Source: Allomuricauda sp. NBRC 101325
GTDB taxonomy: Bacteria > Bacteroidota > Bacteroidia > Flavobacteriales > Flavobacteriaceae
Length of the DNA stretch: 64,000 nt
Assembly: GCF_030268205.1 (NCBI RefSeq)
Contig: NZ_BSQF01000001.1
Span: 42,554-106,553 of the forward strand
Direction: 5' to 3'
In this document: positions 17,767-27,143 of the stretch, in pieces
Numbering within the stretch: position 1 is the first letter of the stretch
Layout: every line of letters begins with the position of its first letter
Made by a program: the position numbers and the translations under genes
The notes under the pieces: model-generated
Databases searched by the model: none
Told to the model about the DNA's origin: nothing
The model's input: only the letters and a program-made list of their open reading frames with translations

Positions 17767-18144
17767 ATGCAGAAAACGAAAGCTAGCGCAGATGAATTGA
17801 TTGCCTTGATTTTAGAAGGGATAGAAGACGTTAAAGGAGTTGATATTAATCTACTGGACCTTAGGGAAATCGAAAATACGGTATGCGACTACTTCATTAT
17901 CTGCAACGGTACTTCCAATACGCATGTAAACGCAATTGTATCCTCCATCCAAAAAACCGTAAGTAAAGCTATTCAAGATAAACCTTGGCATGTAGAAGGT
18001 TCAGAGAATGCTGAATGGGTCTTAATGGATTATGTAAATGTTGTGGTCCATGTATTTCAAAAACATGTTAGGGAATTCTACGACATTGAAGGTCTTTGGG
18101 GAGATGCCAAAGTAACCATGGTGGAGAGCAGCTACAATTCATAA
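17767..18144 (+). CDS. rsfS: Ribosome silencing factor
   Basis: It binds ribosomal protein uL14 and blocks subunit joining when nutrients fall. The 125-residue protein matches the RsfS/Iojap family: VDINLLDLREIENTVCDYFIICNGTSNTHV near the start, then HVEGSENAEWVLMDYVNVVVHVF and a YDIEGLWGDA end. It is the first gene of the rsfS-ftsH run (7-base gap to ftsH). Confidence 0.95.
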   Translation: MQKTKASADELIALILEGIEDVKGVDINLLDLREIENTVCDYFIICNGTSNTHVNAIVSSIQKTVSKAIQDKPWHVEGSENAEWVLMDYVNVVVHVFQKHVREFYDIEGLWGDAKVTMVESSYNS

Positions 18145-18151
18145 AAAAATA

Positions 18152-20107
18152 ATGGCAAAAGAAAACAATACAAATAATACCCCTAAAAAGCCACGTTTTA
18201 GCTCGTGGTGGATTTATGGCGTGGTCATCGCTTTGATCATCGGTTTCCAATTTTTTGGAGGAAGCAGTTTTTCAAGTACCGAGAAGACCACTACTTCCGA
18301 ATTGCAAGAATTTTTACGCAATGGTGATATTGCCAAAATTGTAATCATTACCAATACACGTCAAGCAAAAGTATTTCTTACCGAAGAAGCTTTAAATAAG
18401 GATGTGCATAAAGGAGTGGCCCAAAAGCCATTGTTGCCTTCCACAAGCTTGGTACCTCAATATGTCTTGGATTATGGGGACTTACAGATTTTTCAGAACG
18501 AAATCACAGAAATTAAAAAGGAAAACAACCTCGATACGATCATTGAATTCGACACGGAATCCAATGTATTGGGGGAAATATTCTTGACCCTTTTACCATT
18601 TGCCCTTATCATAGGTATTTGGATCTACCTGATGCGCAGAATGTCAGGTGGCGGTGGCGGTGGCGCCGGCGGACAGATTTTCAACATTGGAAAGTCCAAA
18701 GCAAAACTGTTCGATGAGAAAACAGATACAAGAACGTCTTTTAAAGATGTTGCTGGCTTGGAAGGGGCCAAAGAAGAAGTTCAGGAGATCGTAGAGTTTT
18801 TAAAGAATCCGGATAAATACACCTCTCTTGGGGGTAAAATTCCAAAAGGAGCCCTTTTGGTAGGCCCTCCAGGAACAGGTAAAACCCTTTTGGCCAAGGC
18901 TGTTGCCGGTGAAGCCAAGGTGCCTTTCTTCTCACTTTCAGGTTCCGATTTCGTTGAAATGTTCGTGGGTGTAGGTGCATCTAGGGTTCGTGATTTGTTC
19001 AAACAGGCAAAAGATAAATCTCCTGCCATCATCTTTATCGATGAGATTGATGCCATTGGTAGAGCAAGGGGTAAAAATAACTTCACAGGTTCCAATGATG
19101 AGCGCGAGAACACATTGAACCAATTATTGACCGAAATGGACGGTTTCGGTACCAACACCAACGTAATTGTGTTGGCCGCTACCAACCGTGCCGATGTATT
19201 GGACAAAGCTTTGATGCGTGCAGGTCGTTTTGACAGACAGATTTACGTTGATCTTCCTGATTTGAACGAAAGAAAGGAAATCTTTGAAGTACACCTTCGC
19301 CCGATCAAAACCGCAGAAACTTTGGATTTGGACTTTTTGGCCAAACAAACACCAGGTTTCTCAGGTGCAGATATCGCAAACGTTTGTAACGAAGCTGCCC
19401 TTATCGCTGCCCGTAAAGAGAAAAAAGCAGTGACCAAGCAAGATTTCTTGGATGCTGTAGATAGGATTGTTGGTGGTCTTGAAAAGAAAAACAAAATCAT
19501 TACCCCAGAAGAAAAGAAAACCATTGCCTTCCATGAAGCCGGACATGCGACCGTAAGCTGGATGTTGGAACATGCCGCTCCACTTGTAAAAGTAACCATA
19601 GTTCCCCGTGGACAATCCTTGGGTGCAGCTTGGTACTTGCCTGAAGAGCGTTTGATCGTTCGTCCTGAGCAAATGATGGACGAAATGTGTGCCACCATGG
19701 GTGGTAGAGCTGCTGAAAAGGTAATTTTCAATAAAATATCCACTGGTGCCTTGAGCGATTTGGAAAAAGTGACCAAACAAGCTAGGGCCATGGTTACCAT
19801 TTATGGTCTTAACGAAGAGTTGGGCAACATTACCTATTACGACTCCACAGGCCAGAACGAATACGGGTTTACCAAACCTTACAGTGAGGAAACCGCACAA
19901 AAGATTGACCAAGAAATATCCAAAATAATTGAAGAACAGTACCGTAGAGCCATTGCTTTGTTGGAAGAAAACAAGGACAAGCTTACGGAATTGGCGGAAA
20001 GACTTTTGGATAAAGAGGTTATCTTTAAAGACGATTTGGAAAAGATTTTTGGACGAAGACCTTTTGAAAAAGAGGAAGAGGAGTTGGAACCAGAGCCAGC
20101 CAATTAA
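18152..20107 (+). CDS. ftsH: ATP-dependent zinc metalloprotease FtsH
   Basis: A membrane-anchored AAA+ protease that removes misassembled membrane proteins and regulates short-lived ones. It has 651 residues, with two membrane segments (about 18-36 and 142-162) around a periplasmic domain and a glycine-rich linker after the second. The AAA module has Walker A GPPGTGKT at 238-245, Walker B FIDEID at about 295-300, and the second region of homology ATNRADVLDKALMRAGRFDR. The zinc site HEAGH is at 461-465. The C-terminus is acidic. It is followed by envelope-lipid genes. Confidence 0.98.
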   Translation: MAKENNTNNTPKKPRFSSWWIYGVVIALIIGFQFFGGSSFSSTEKTTTSELQEFLRNGDIAKIVIITNTRQAKVFLTEEALNKDVHKGVAQKPLLPSTSLVPQYVLDYGDLQIFQNEITEIKKENNLDTIIEFDTESNVLGEIFLTLLPFALIIGIWIYLMRRMSGGGGGGAGGQIFNIGKSKAKLFDEKTDTRTSFKDVAGLEGAKEEVQEIVEFLKNPDKYTSLGGKIPKGALLVGPPGTGKTLLAKAVAGEAKVPFFSLSGSDFVEMFVGVGASRVRDLFKQAKDKSPAIIFIDEIDAIGRARGKNNFTGSNDERENTLNQLLTEMDGFGTNTNVIVLAATNRADVLDKALMRAGRFDRQIYVDLPDLNERKEIFEVHLRPIKTAETLDLDFLAKQTPGFSGADIANVCNEAALIAARKEKKAVTKQDFLDAVDRIVGGLEKKNKIITPEEKKTIAFHEAGHATVSWMLEHAAPLVKVTIVPRGQSLGAAWYLPEERLIVRPEQMMDEMCATMGGRAAEKVIFNKISTGALSDLEKVTKQARAMVTIYGLNEELGNITYYDSTGQNEYGFTKPYSEETAQKIDQEISKIIEEQYRRAIALLEENKDKLTELAERLLDKEVIFKDDLEKIFGRRPFEKEEEELEPEPAN

Positions 20108-20171
20108 TTGTAAAGTCTAACCAAAAACAATTCGTAATTTTATTGAGTACAAAATAGAACACACACCATAA

Positions 20172-20780
20172 ATGGGAGTTTTTAAAAAACTTTTCGGAGG
20201 AGGAAAAAAGGTTTCAAAGGAAACTGCGGAAACCCGTGGCGACCATATGCCCGACCTAAAAATCCCCGTTGACGAAAAGTTTACCATTTATTTCAAGAAA
20301 AATGGTGGCAAGTTCATTTATTGCGAAGACTTCTCGGAAGTTTCAGAAGCACTGAAAAGCATTATTTCAGAGAACGATTGGCAAAGCCATATGCTCTATA
20401 CCTTGGATCCAAGATTGGAGACCCGTTTTGCATCTGAAAATCTGAAATTTACCAATAACAGGGGCGAAAGCAATATCTTTTTTACGACTTGTGAGCATTT
20501 GGTGGCACACAATGGTTCCATTTTGGTATGTTCCAATCAGATCAAGGAAAAGAAATTAAGCGAGCTCCCTTCCAACCTTATTGTTTTTGCTACCACAAGT
20601 CAATTGGTCGACTCCATTAGCGAAGCACTAAAAACCATCAAAGAACGCTATCAAAAAAATATTCCCAATAATATTACCACGTTGAAGCACTTTCAACCTA
20701 CGCCAGAAAACAAAGACGATTTTCTATCTTATGGCAGCGCATCAAAAAATGTATATCTTTTACTACTAGAAGATTTCTAA
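20172..20780 (+). CDS. LUD-domain (LutC-like) protein
   Basis: A 202-residue cytosolic protein in the LUD family, relatives of LutC/YkgG of lactate utilisation. The visible part is the C-terminal NagB-like half with TTCEHLVAHNGSILV and the LPSNLIVFATTSQLV segment. No lutA or lutB partners are nearby. Instead it sits between ftsH (64-base gap) and cdsA (4-base gap), so a lactate role is doubtful. Family assignment is fair, function open. Confidence 0.75.
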   Translation: MGVFKKLFGGGKKVSKETAETRGDHMPDLKIPVDEKFTIYFKKNGGKFIYCEDFSEVSEALKSIISENDWQSHMLYTLDPRLETRFASENLKFTNNRGESNIFFTTCEHLVAHNGSILVCSNQIKEKKLSELPSNLIVFATTSQLVDSISEALKTIKERYQKNIPNNITTLKHFQPTPENKDDFLSYGSASKNVYLLLLEDF

Positions 20781-20784
20781 ATAC

Positions 20785-21588
20785 ATGAGAGAACTCTTGC
20801 GCCGCTCCATTACAGGGGTAATTTATGTAGTATTGCTATTGGGCACCGTATTTTTAAGTTCGGATGCCTTCGATTTCTTGTTCATGGCATTTGGTCTGGC
20901 CTGCCTATATGAATACAAGCGCATTGTTCGACTTAAGGGGTATTATCTTTTTGCAGCTTATTTGGCGCTCTGGTGGATTTTCATTTACCTGACCAACGAT
21001 TCAACCGCCATTACCTTATTAATGTTGTTGACCATTACGGTGGATGTTGCACTCCTCATGTTTTTATTTTCTAAAAAGCCAAGAACATTTACCGATGTCC
21101 AAAAATTTGTGATTGGATTGTTCTATGTGGGTGGGGGATGCATTTTCTTGACCATGATTCCCTATAAACAGGACCAATTTGCACAATTTTTGATCATGGG
21201 CATCTTTATATTGATTTGGGTAAATGACACCTTTGCCTATTTGGTCGGGCGATTATTTGGGCGTACAAAATTATTTCCTTCAGTTTCCCCTAAAAAAACC
21301 ATTGAAGGTTCTGTAGGAGGACTTATTTTTGCATTGGTTGCAGCATACTTTTTGTCTTGGTACGAAACTAGACTTTCCATAATGGAATGGATGGCCATGG
21401 CTGGAGTTATTGTTGTGGCTGGAAGTTTGGGCGATCTATTGGAATCTAAATTTAAACGCTTGGCAGGTGTTAAGGATAGTGGTGCTATTTTACCGGGTCA
21501 TGGCGGAATTTGGGACCGATTGGACAGTTTGGTGTTTGCCGCACCGTTTGCATATTTGATTTTAACTATTTTCTCCTATGTTTCATAA
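20785..21588 (+). CDS. cdsA: Phosphatidate cytidylyltransferase
   Basis: It makes CDP-diacylglycerol, the branch point of phospholipid synthesis, in the inner membrane. The 267-residue, polytopic protein ends with the family signature: SKFKRLAGVKDSGAI, then LPGHGGIWDRLDS (about 226-253). The preceding SPKKTIEGSVGG is also typical. It overlaps psd by 11 bases, a translationally coupled lipid pair. Confidence 0.95.
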   Translation: MRELLRRSITGVIYVVLLLGTVFLSSDAFDFLFMAFGLACLYEYKRIVRLKGYYLFAAYLALWWIFIYLTNDSTAITLLMLLTITVDVALLMFLFSKKPRTFTDVQKFVIGLFYVGGGCIFLTMIPYKQDQFAQFLIMGIFILIWVNDTFAYLVGRLFGRTKLFPSVSPKKTIEGSVGGLIFALVAAYFLSWYETRLSIMEWMAMAGVIVVAGSLGDLLESKFKRLAGVKDSGAILPGHGGIWDRLDSLVFAAPFAYLILTIFSYVS

Positions 21589-22246
21589 AGAGGGTCAAAA
21601 AATAATCATTTTCACTTTTTTCTTGGTGGTTGCAGCCGTTCTTGCGGCACAATTCTATATTCCTTTGGAATGGGCCCGACTCACCGTTCAATTGGTGGCA
21701 TTGTTCATTTTGATTGCCATTCTACAGTTTTTTAGAAATCCCAAAAGGCATGTCACGCCCAATTTTGATGACATTTTGGCCCCTGTTGATGGCAAAGTGG
21801 TGGTAATTGAAGAAGTGTACGAACCTGAATATTTTAAGGAGAAACGCAGACAGGTTTCCATTTTTATGTCACCTGTAAATGTACACGTGACCCGATATCC
21901 CGCAAGTGGCACCATTACTTATTCCAAATACCATCCAGGAAAATATTTAGTGGCTTGGCATCCAAAATCAAGCACCGAAAACGAGCGAACCACTGTAATT
22001 CTGCATACCCCTAAATTTGGCGAAATCGGTTACCGCCAAATCGCAGGAGCCATGGCAAGACGCATTGTGAATTATGCTGAAGAGGGCGAGCAAGTGGCAC
22101 AAGGAGAAGATGCTGGATTCATTAAATTTGGATCAAGAGTGGATTTATTGTTGCCCTTAAATTGCAACATTACCGTAAAGCTCAATCAAAAAGTTGTTGG
22201 AGCAAAAACATGTATAGCTTCTTTTAGGCCAGAAGATGATCAGTAA
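21578..22246 (+). CDS. psd: Phosphatidylserine decarboxylase family protein
   Basis: It converts phosphatidylserine to phosphatidylethanolamine. This is the short 222-residue form with an N-terminal membrane hairpin (about 9-48), the segment LAPVDGKVVVIEE (about 67-79), the His motif NVHVTRYPASG, and the self-cleavage site FGSRVDLLLP (Gly-Ser near 186-187) from which the pyruvoyl group forms. It overlaps cdsA upstream and the ACBP gene downstream, by 11 bases each. Confidence 0.94.
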   Translation: MFHKEGQKIIIFTFFLVVAAVLAAQFYIPLEWARLTVQLVALFILIAILQFFRNPKRHVTPNFDDILAPVDGKVVVIEEVYEPEYFKEKRRQVSIFMSPVNVHVTRYPASGTITYSKYHPGKYLVAWHPKSSTENERTTVILHTPKFGEIGYRQIAGAMARRIVNYAEEGEQVAQGEDAGFIKFGSRVDLLLPLNCNITVKLNQKVVGAKTCIASFRPEDDQ

Positions 22247-22499
22247 AGACTTACATAATCGATTTAACGATGCTGTAGACTTTGTAAACAGTTACACGGA
22301 TCCCATCCCTGCTGATTTACTTTTAAAATTATATGCCTACTATAAAATAGCCAAAAAGAATTCTGATAACCCTGGCAGTAGAACCCCTTTGATCAATGCT
22401 TTTAAAGCCAATGCATTATTTCAGGCCAAAAACATTGGAATCAAGGAAGCCATGGAAAAATATACTGCCCTAGTGAACAAAGAGTTGAAAAAACTTTAA
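22236..22499 (+). CDS. Acyl-CoA-binding protein (ACBP)
   Basis: An 87-residue four-helix ACBP-type protein that binds long-chain acyl-CoA in the cytosol. The family pattern is seen in FNDAVDFVNSYTDPIPADLLLKLYAYYKIA, followed by the NAFKANALFQAKNI stretch, the counterpart of the KWDAW region, and a final KYTALVNKEL helix. It is translationally coupled to psd (11-base overlap), which points to supplying or buffering acyl-CoA for membrane lipid synthesis. The 3' end overlaps the convergent sterol-desaturase gene by 4 bases. Confidence 0.9.
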   Translation: MISKDLHNRFNDAVDFVNSYTDPIPADLLLKLYAYYKIAKKNSDNPGSRTPLINAFKANALFQAKNIGIKEAMEKYTALVNKELKKL

Positions 22500-23764
22500 G
22501 AAGCCAAATCAGGAGAAATAAGAGACTTTTCAAAGAAAGTAAAGTAAATCCCTCCGAAAATGGTTATCAGAAAATACACGGCCACCCAATAACTCCCAAG
22601 GGGTAAAAAACCATCCAAACCAAACCAATCGTTGGTCATGTAAATTAAGGCCAAACCTGCCACTCCCCTAATTATCTCAATCCAAACTGCATACGATTTA
22701 CGGTCCATTAGAGTGGTATAACCATAGATTCCAACAAAAATATAAGCGCCAAAAAGCAACAATCCATCAAACCCAATTTCGGAGTAATTGTAGAACATAA
22801 ACAACATGAGCATAGTTGTCATAATCAACTGAAAGAGTGCGTAACCTTTAAGTGCTGTTGATGTTTCGGGCTGGTACTTTTTAAAATTATATACATTCTC
22901 TATAATCTTTACAGGATATTTTATTTTTACATCTTTTGGTCGCCAGCCCGTTGGCATAAACCAAATTCGCATTTTGTCCCAATAATTTCTTGTTCGCCAA
23001 GCATCCTGCATCAATCGCCATAAATGTTGAAAGTTGATGATAATGGGATTCCAAGTCTCGGCTGGTTTTAACACTCCATATTGTGGTGGCACCTCATCCA
23101 ATTCCTCTTGAAAAGTGCCAAACATACGATCCCAAACACAAAAAATCTGACCAAGGTTTTTATCAATATATTCTTTGTTGATGGCATGATGCACCCGATG
23201 CTGCGAAGGTGTTACGATAACATATTCCAACCACCCCATTTTACCAATATGTTGGGTATGGTACCAAAACTGGGCAAATAAATGAATGGGCGCTAAAATG
23301 GCTATCACTTTTTCGGGCACTCCCAAAAGTGCTGCTGGAATCAACAAAAGTGCATAATAACCCAACAAATTTGAGATGGGTTGACGAAGTGCGCAGGCCA
23401 AATTAAATTCCTCACTGCTATGATGAATTACGTGTTGGTTCCAGAAAAAGTTAATGTGATGACTCAACCGATGGTTCCAATAGCCTGCAAAATCCAAAGC
23501 GATAAATGCCACCACCCAAACCAACCAAGTCGAATTGATTTCCACCAAGGCTAAATGCTCCAATAAAAAGGGATAACTCACCAGAATTAAAACTAGTCCC
23601 AAAGAATCCTTGACCACATTGGTAAGTCCAGAACTTAGGCTGCTCACCGTATCCATTACATTGTGCTTTTGGTTTTTTACAAATCGGCCATAGAGAATTT
23701 CGACCAAAACCAAACCAATAAAAAATGGAGTAGCATATAACAAGGCTATTGCATATGATTCCAT
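22496..23764 (-). CDS. Sterol desaturase / fatty acid hydroxylase family membrane protein
   Basis: A 422-residue membrane oxygenase with the eight-histidine di-iron pattern: HRLSH (about 117-121), HHSSEE (about 133-138) and PSQHRVHH (about 208-215). Several membrane segments flank these, with a long extra hydrophobic C-terminus. The layout resembles alkylglycerol monooxygenase (TMEM195) relatives more than C4-sterol methyl oxidase, but the substrate is unknown. It is 52 bases downstream of the nucleotidyltransferase on the same strand, so co-transcription is possible. Confidence 0.88.
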   Translation of the reverse strand: MESYAIALLYATPFFIGLVLVEILYGRFVKNQKHNVMDTVSSLSSGLTNVVKDSLGLVLILVSYPFLLEHLALVEINSTWLVWVVAFIALDFAGYWNHRLSHHINFFWNQHVIHHSSEEFNLACALRQPISNLLGYYALLLIPAALLGVPEKVIAILAPIHLFAQFWYHTQHIGKMGWLEYVIVTPSQHRVHHAINKEYIDKNLGQIFCVWDRMFGTFQEELDEVPPQYGVLKPAETWNPIIINFQHLWRLMQDAWRTRNYWDKMRIWFMPTGWRPKDVKIKYPVKIIENVYNFKKYQPETSTALKGYALFQLIMTTMLMLFMFYNYSEIGFDGLLLFGAYIFVGIYGYTTLMDRKSYAVWIEIIRGVAGLALIYMTNDWFGLDGFLPLGSYWVAVYFLITIFGGIYFTFFEKSLISPDLAS

Positions 23765-23816
23765 TGTAAATGTTTAAAGTTAATTCTGTGCAAGCATTGG
23801 ATTATGCCCCATGAAT

Positions 23817-24650
23817 TTACTCTAAATTTTTAAATAACTGAATATCATTTGCATCGGTTAAATCTGGAATGTGCTCCGACCTAGGAATACAAAGCACACT
23901 TTTGGGTTGTTCAGCAACCAAAACTCCAACTGCTTTTGGTAGCTCCTTCTCGTTTCGGACAGGGTCGATTGGACAATTTTCCAAGTAAGGGTAAATTTCT
24001 TCTCCATAGAAACTGAAAATGTTCATGCTCACTCTTAATTCTCCTTGGGCATCTTTGTAATTTGGCAATTCGGACATTTCTGGTTTTTCCACTATTTGTT
24101 GCAAAAAACCTTCTTCGGAAATATCCATTAAAGCAAATTTGGCGATGCGTTCTTCGGTAAAATCAAATCCCGAACTGGCATAGCTGATTAAAGCATTGTC
24201 AGCTTTACGTTCATCACGAAGGTCTTTCAATGCTCCGACAGAATATAAATTATCCCCGTTACAAACAGTGAAGGTAGATTTTTTTAATTCTGGGAATTGG
24301 TCCAAACATTGTTGAAGCGCATCGGCAGTACCCAAAGGCTTTTCCCTTCCCTCGGGAACAAATTGCTTTGCAATGAAGACGTTTAATTGTTCTGGTAAAC
24401 CTCCAGATTCCATTAAATCTTGAAAGGCTCCATTTTCCGGACTGGTAATCAAATACAGATTTTCGTAACCGGCTGCCACCGCATTTTTCGTCAAATAATA
24501 CAGGAATGGCTTCCCATTTTCACCTACAGGAATCAAACTTTTATGGGGAATATTATCCATTATCCCTTTATGGGAAGAAGAGGTTTGCAAACTCCTTTTC
24601 ATTCGGGAAGATGCACCCCCCACCATAATTACCAAACTCTTGTTCTCCAT
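23817..24650 (-). CDS. Sugar-phosphate nucleotidyltransferase-like protein
   Basis: A 277-residue GT-A-fold nucleotidyltransferase with the N-terminal loop VIMVGGASSRM, the basic HKSLIPVGENGKPFL, then GTADALQQC and the metal-binding NGDNLY (about 133-138). It lacks a C-terminal left-handed beta-helix, so it is a simple NTP transferase. It starts 3 bases after the sugar kinase gene ends. This suggests it turns the kinase product (a sugar 1-phosphate) into a nucleotide sugar. The nucleotide and sugar are not known. Confidence 0.82.
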   Translation of the reverse strand: MENKSLVIMVGGASSRMKRSLQTSSSHKGIMDNIPHKSLIPVGENGKPFLYYLTKNAVAAGYENLYLITSPENGAFQDLMESGGLPEQLNVFIAKQFVPEGREKPLGTADALQQCLDQFPELKKSTFTVCNGDNLYSVGALKDLRDERKADNALISYASSGFDFTEERIAKFALMDISEEGFLQQIVEKPEMSELPNYKDAQGELRVSMNIFSFYGEEIYPYLENCPIDPVRNEKELPKAVGVLVAEQPKSVLCIPRSEHIPDLTDANDIQLFKNLE

Positions 24651-24653
24651 AAA

Positions 24654-25706
24654 CTACGTTGTGATGTCCACTTCATAAACGGCTTTCGCCCCTGCATTTA
24701 AAAAAGCCTGTTTTACCTCATCCTTAACTTCCTCCGTCACCATGGCCACCATACAACCGCCGCCTCCAGAACCAATGGTTTTTGCCCCCATGGCACCAGC
24801 TTTCACAGCCGCGTCCATCATTTGTACCATTTCCTTGGGAGTATTTTTGATTTGATGTTGAAGAATGGCTTGGTGTTGGTTCATTAAATCACCTAATAAA
24901 TGAAGATTCGGCGAATCTTTTAAAAGCTCTTCTTTTGCTGATAAGGTAATATGATAATTGTGGATGGCCGCATACCAATACCCTTTCAATTCCTCAGGAA
25001 CCGAATCCACATATTTTTCATAGTCGCCCAATTGGGCATTTTCCAATTCAAACTCTGGATGGACCTTTTGAACTGCCTCTATTGCATTTTGGGCATAGAC
25101 CCTTGCATTTTTCAACACCTCCAAAGTCTTCTTGGCCAGGCCAGATTCTGCCACTAACAAGGTTCCCAAGTCAGCGCTCAATCGCGTACTTTCTCCAGAT
25201 TTGGTATCGATGTAAATCAATCCGCGCTGCGCAATGGTATATTGATCCATTAAACCTCCTGGCTGATTAAAGAACAACACTTCTGCTTCATAGGCCCATC
25301 GGCCAATTTGATAATCGTTTACCAATACAGGCTCTTCTTGGGATTCAATCAAGAATCGCAACCAAGCTACCGTTAAAGCTGACGAACTTGACAGCCCAGC
25401 GTTCACTGGAATATTTCCTGAGATTTCAATGCTATACCCCTGATAAAACTGGAATCCATTTTGCTTCAATACTGCCATGCACGACCTAAAATAGTCGTCC
25501 TTTTCCACCTCTTCCAAGTCATCATTTATGGAAATAGTGACCACTTCTTCCAAGTCCTTTAAATGCAGTACAAACGCATCCTCAACAATTGGTTTAGCCG
25601 TTAGGTTGATGTATCTATTAATTGCACCAGCAATTACGGGCAATCCTAAATAGTCTTGATGGTCCCCGTAAAAACAGATACGGGCGGGAACTTTAATTTG
25701 AATCAT
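24654..25706 (-). CDS. GHMP-family sugar kinase (galactokinase-like)
   Basis: A 350-residue GHMP kinase. An early KVPARICFYGDHQDYLG replaces the galactokinase signature GRxNxxGEHxDY; the ATP loop VNAGLSSSSAL is at about 97-107, GGLMDQYTIAQ near 155, and the C-terminal GSGGGGCMV near 318. The family phosphorylates sugars (often at C1), mevalonate or homoserine. The neighbours favour a sugar: a GH109-like protein ends 1 base upstream and a nucleotidyltransferase begins 3 bases downstream. Salvage of a hexosamine or related sugar is inferred from this order. Confidence 0.82.
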   Translation of the reverse strand: MIQIKVPARICFYGDHQDYLGLPVIAGAINRYINLTAKPIVEDAFVLHLKDLEEVVTISINDDLEEVEKDDYFRSCMAVLKQNGFQFYQGYSIEISGNIPVNAGLSSSSALTVAWLRFLIESQEEPVLVNDYQIGRWAYEAEVLFFNQPGGLMDQYTIAQRGLIYIDTKSGESTRLSADLGTLLVAESGLAKKTLEVLKNARVYAQNAIEAVQKVHPEFELENAQLGDYEKYVDSVPEELKGYWYAAIHNYHITLSAKEELLKDSPNLHLLGDLMNQHQAILQHQIKNTPKEMVQMMDAAVKAGAMGAKTIGSGGGGCMVAMVTEEVKDEVKQAFLNAGAKAVYEVDITT

Positions 25707-25707
25707 G

Positions 25708-27096
25708 CTAAGAAATTATGGCCAAAGGTGCAGTTTCCTTGTAATTGCCTCTGGTAAAATCTGGAAATGGCTGGGGTGCTCCTCCACTTGCCACCGAGCG
25801 CTCACTCAACGGTCCAACGGCACTCCACAAACAACCTTCGTAAACATTTTGGTCCAAAGGCAGTCCTTTTTGCAGACATTCCACAATACGATACACCATG
25901 ATGCCGTCCATCCCACCATGACCACTGCCTTTGGCAGCTTCGTTCAATCGTTTGTACAAGGGATGGTCATATTTTTCATAAAGCATTTCCAATTTTTCGC
26001 CTTGCACCCAAGAATGGTGGTCTTTTGTAATTCCTTCCACTCCTCCTTCCAAAGCTACTCGGGTCGGGAATCCAGCCATGGTTCCTTTCGTACCCTGAAT
26101 CAAATTATGTCTTGAATAAGGTCTAGGGCTGGTTTCATCCCATTGTACCATAATGGTTTTGCCCATGGTGGTTTTTATGATAGATGTATTTAAATCTCCT
26201 CCTTTAAAATCCAGTTGATTCCACTTATGGTCGGCTGGATAATTTTTTTCTGCATACAATTCACGGCCTCGGGATGGGGTTGAGAATGACACCAAGCTTC
26301 CAAAAGTATCTTCCCCCCTACCTAAATTCATATATTGGGCAACAGGACCCAAACCATGGGTTGGATAAAGATTTCCATTTCGGTTAGCGTAGTGATAAGT
26401 TCTCCAAGAGCCCGTTCCACGTTCCTGCTCTTCCATTTGCCAACGCAACTCGTGAATGTAGGCGGCTTCGCCATGCAATATTTCACCAATAATTCCTTGT
26501 CTGCACATATTTAAGAACATGAGCTCATCACGGCTGTAGTTCACATTTTCCAACATCATGCAGTGCTTTTGGGTGCGTTCACTGGTGTCCACAATATCCC
26601 ACATATCTTGAATGGTGGTTGCGATGGGGACTTCTACAAAGGCATGGGCACCACTTTCCATGGCACCAATGGCCATGGGAGCGTGATTTACCCAATTGGT
26701 CGCTATAAAAACCACATCTGGACGCACCTCTTCCAACATGGTTCGCCATTGGTTTTCATCGCCCCAATATTCAGCTATATTTTTATGTCTATTTTTTCCA
26801 GCTGCATCTTTGACCCATTGCACTTTCTCTTTTACCAAATCTTCATACAGATCACAAATGGCAACCACTTCGGTTCCTTCCAAAGCGGCAAAAAACTTGG
26901 CATGGGTTCCACCTCTTGCCCCGACTCCAATAAACGCAGCTCGTACGGTTTCAAGTTTCGGTGCCGAGTAACCCCCCATATAGGTGGATGCAAAGGGTCT
27001 TTCGGGGGCAGCACTCAAATAATTTGGCACAATGGATACTGCAGCCGCACCCAAGGATGTCTTCTTAAGGAAGTTCCGTCTGTCGAGGTTTTTCAT
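25708..27096 (-). CDS. GH109-like exported Gfo/Idh/MocA protein (Tat signal)
   Basis: A 462-residue protein with a Tat signal (RRNFLKK at 6-12, then a hydrophobic stretch ending YLSAAPE) and a Rossmann NAD-binding front FIGVGARGGTHA. The rest resembles GH109, glycosidases that use NAD in a redox elimination and include alpha-N-acetylgalactosaminidase. Supporting segments are EVPIATT, YEKYDHPLY, GSGHGGMDGIM and GLPLDQNVYEG. Tat export fits a protein folded with its cofactor inside. The start is 27096; the longer frame from 27132 adds residues before the Tat signal. It probably feeds the kinase that follows after 1 base. Confidence 0.85.
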   Translation of the reverse strand: MKNLDRRNFLKKTSLGAAAVSIVPNYLSAAPERPFASTYMGGYSAPKLETVRAAFIGVGARGGTHAKFFAALEGTEVVAICDLYEDLVKEKVQWVKDAAGKNRHKNIAEYWGDENQWRTMLEEVRPDVVFIATNWVNHAPMAIGAMESGAHAFVEVPIATTIQDMWDIVDTSERTQKHCMMLENVNYSRDELMFLNMCRQGIIGEILHGEAAYIHELRWQMEEQERGTGSWRTYHYANRNGNLYPTHGLGPVAQYMNLGRGEDTFGSLVSFSTPSRGRELYAEKNYPADHKWNQLDFKGGDLNTSIIKTTMGKTIMVQWDETSPRPYSRHNLIQGTKGTMAGFPTRVALEGGVEGITKDHHSWVQGEKLEMLYEKYDHPLYKRLNEAAKGSGHGGMDGIMVYRIVECLQKGLPLDQNVYEGCLWSAVGPLSERSVASGGAPQPFPDFTRGNYKETAPLAIIS

Positions 27097-27143
27097 ATGT
27101 GGTTGTTTCTGTATTTGGGTGTCAAAGTACAAAAAGTTGCAGC

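Noticed and set aside
18781..19912. Long minus-strand open frames opposite ftsH
   Set aside because: They mirror the highly conserved ftsH frame, carry no recognisable motif and have no promoter box; they are antisense shadows.
20172..20780. Lactate utilisation role for the LUD protein
   Set aside because: No lutA/lutB partners are nearby and the operon context is membrane lipid and protease genes.
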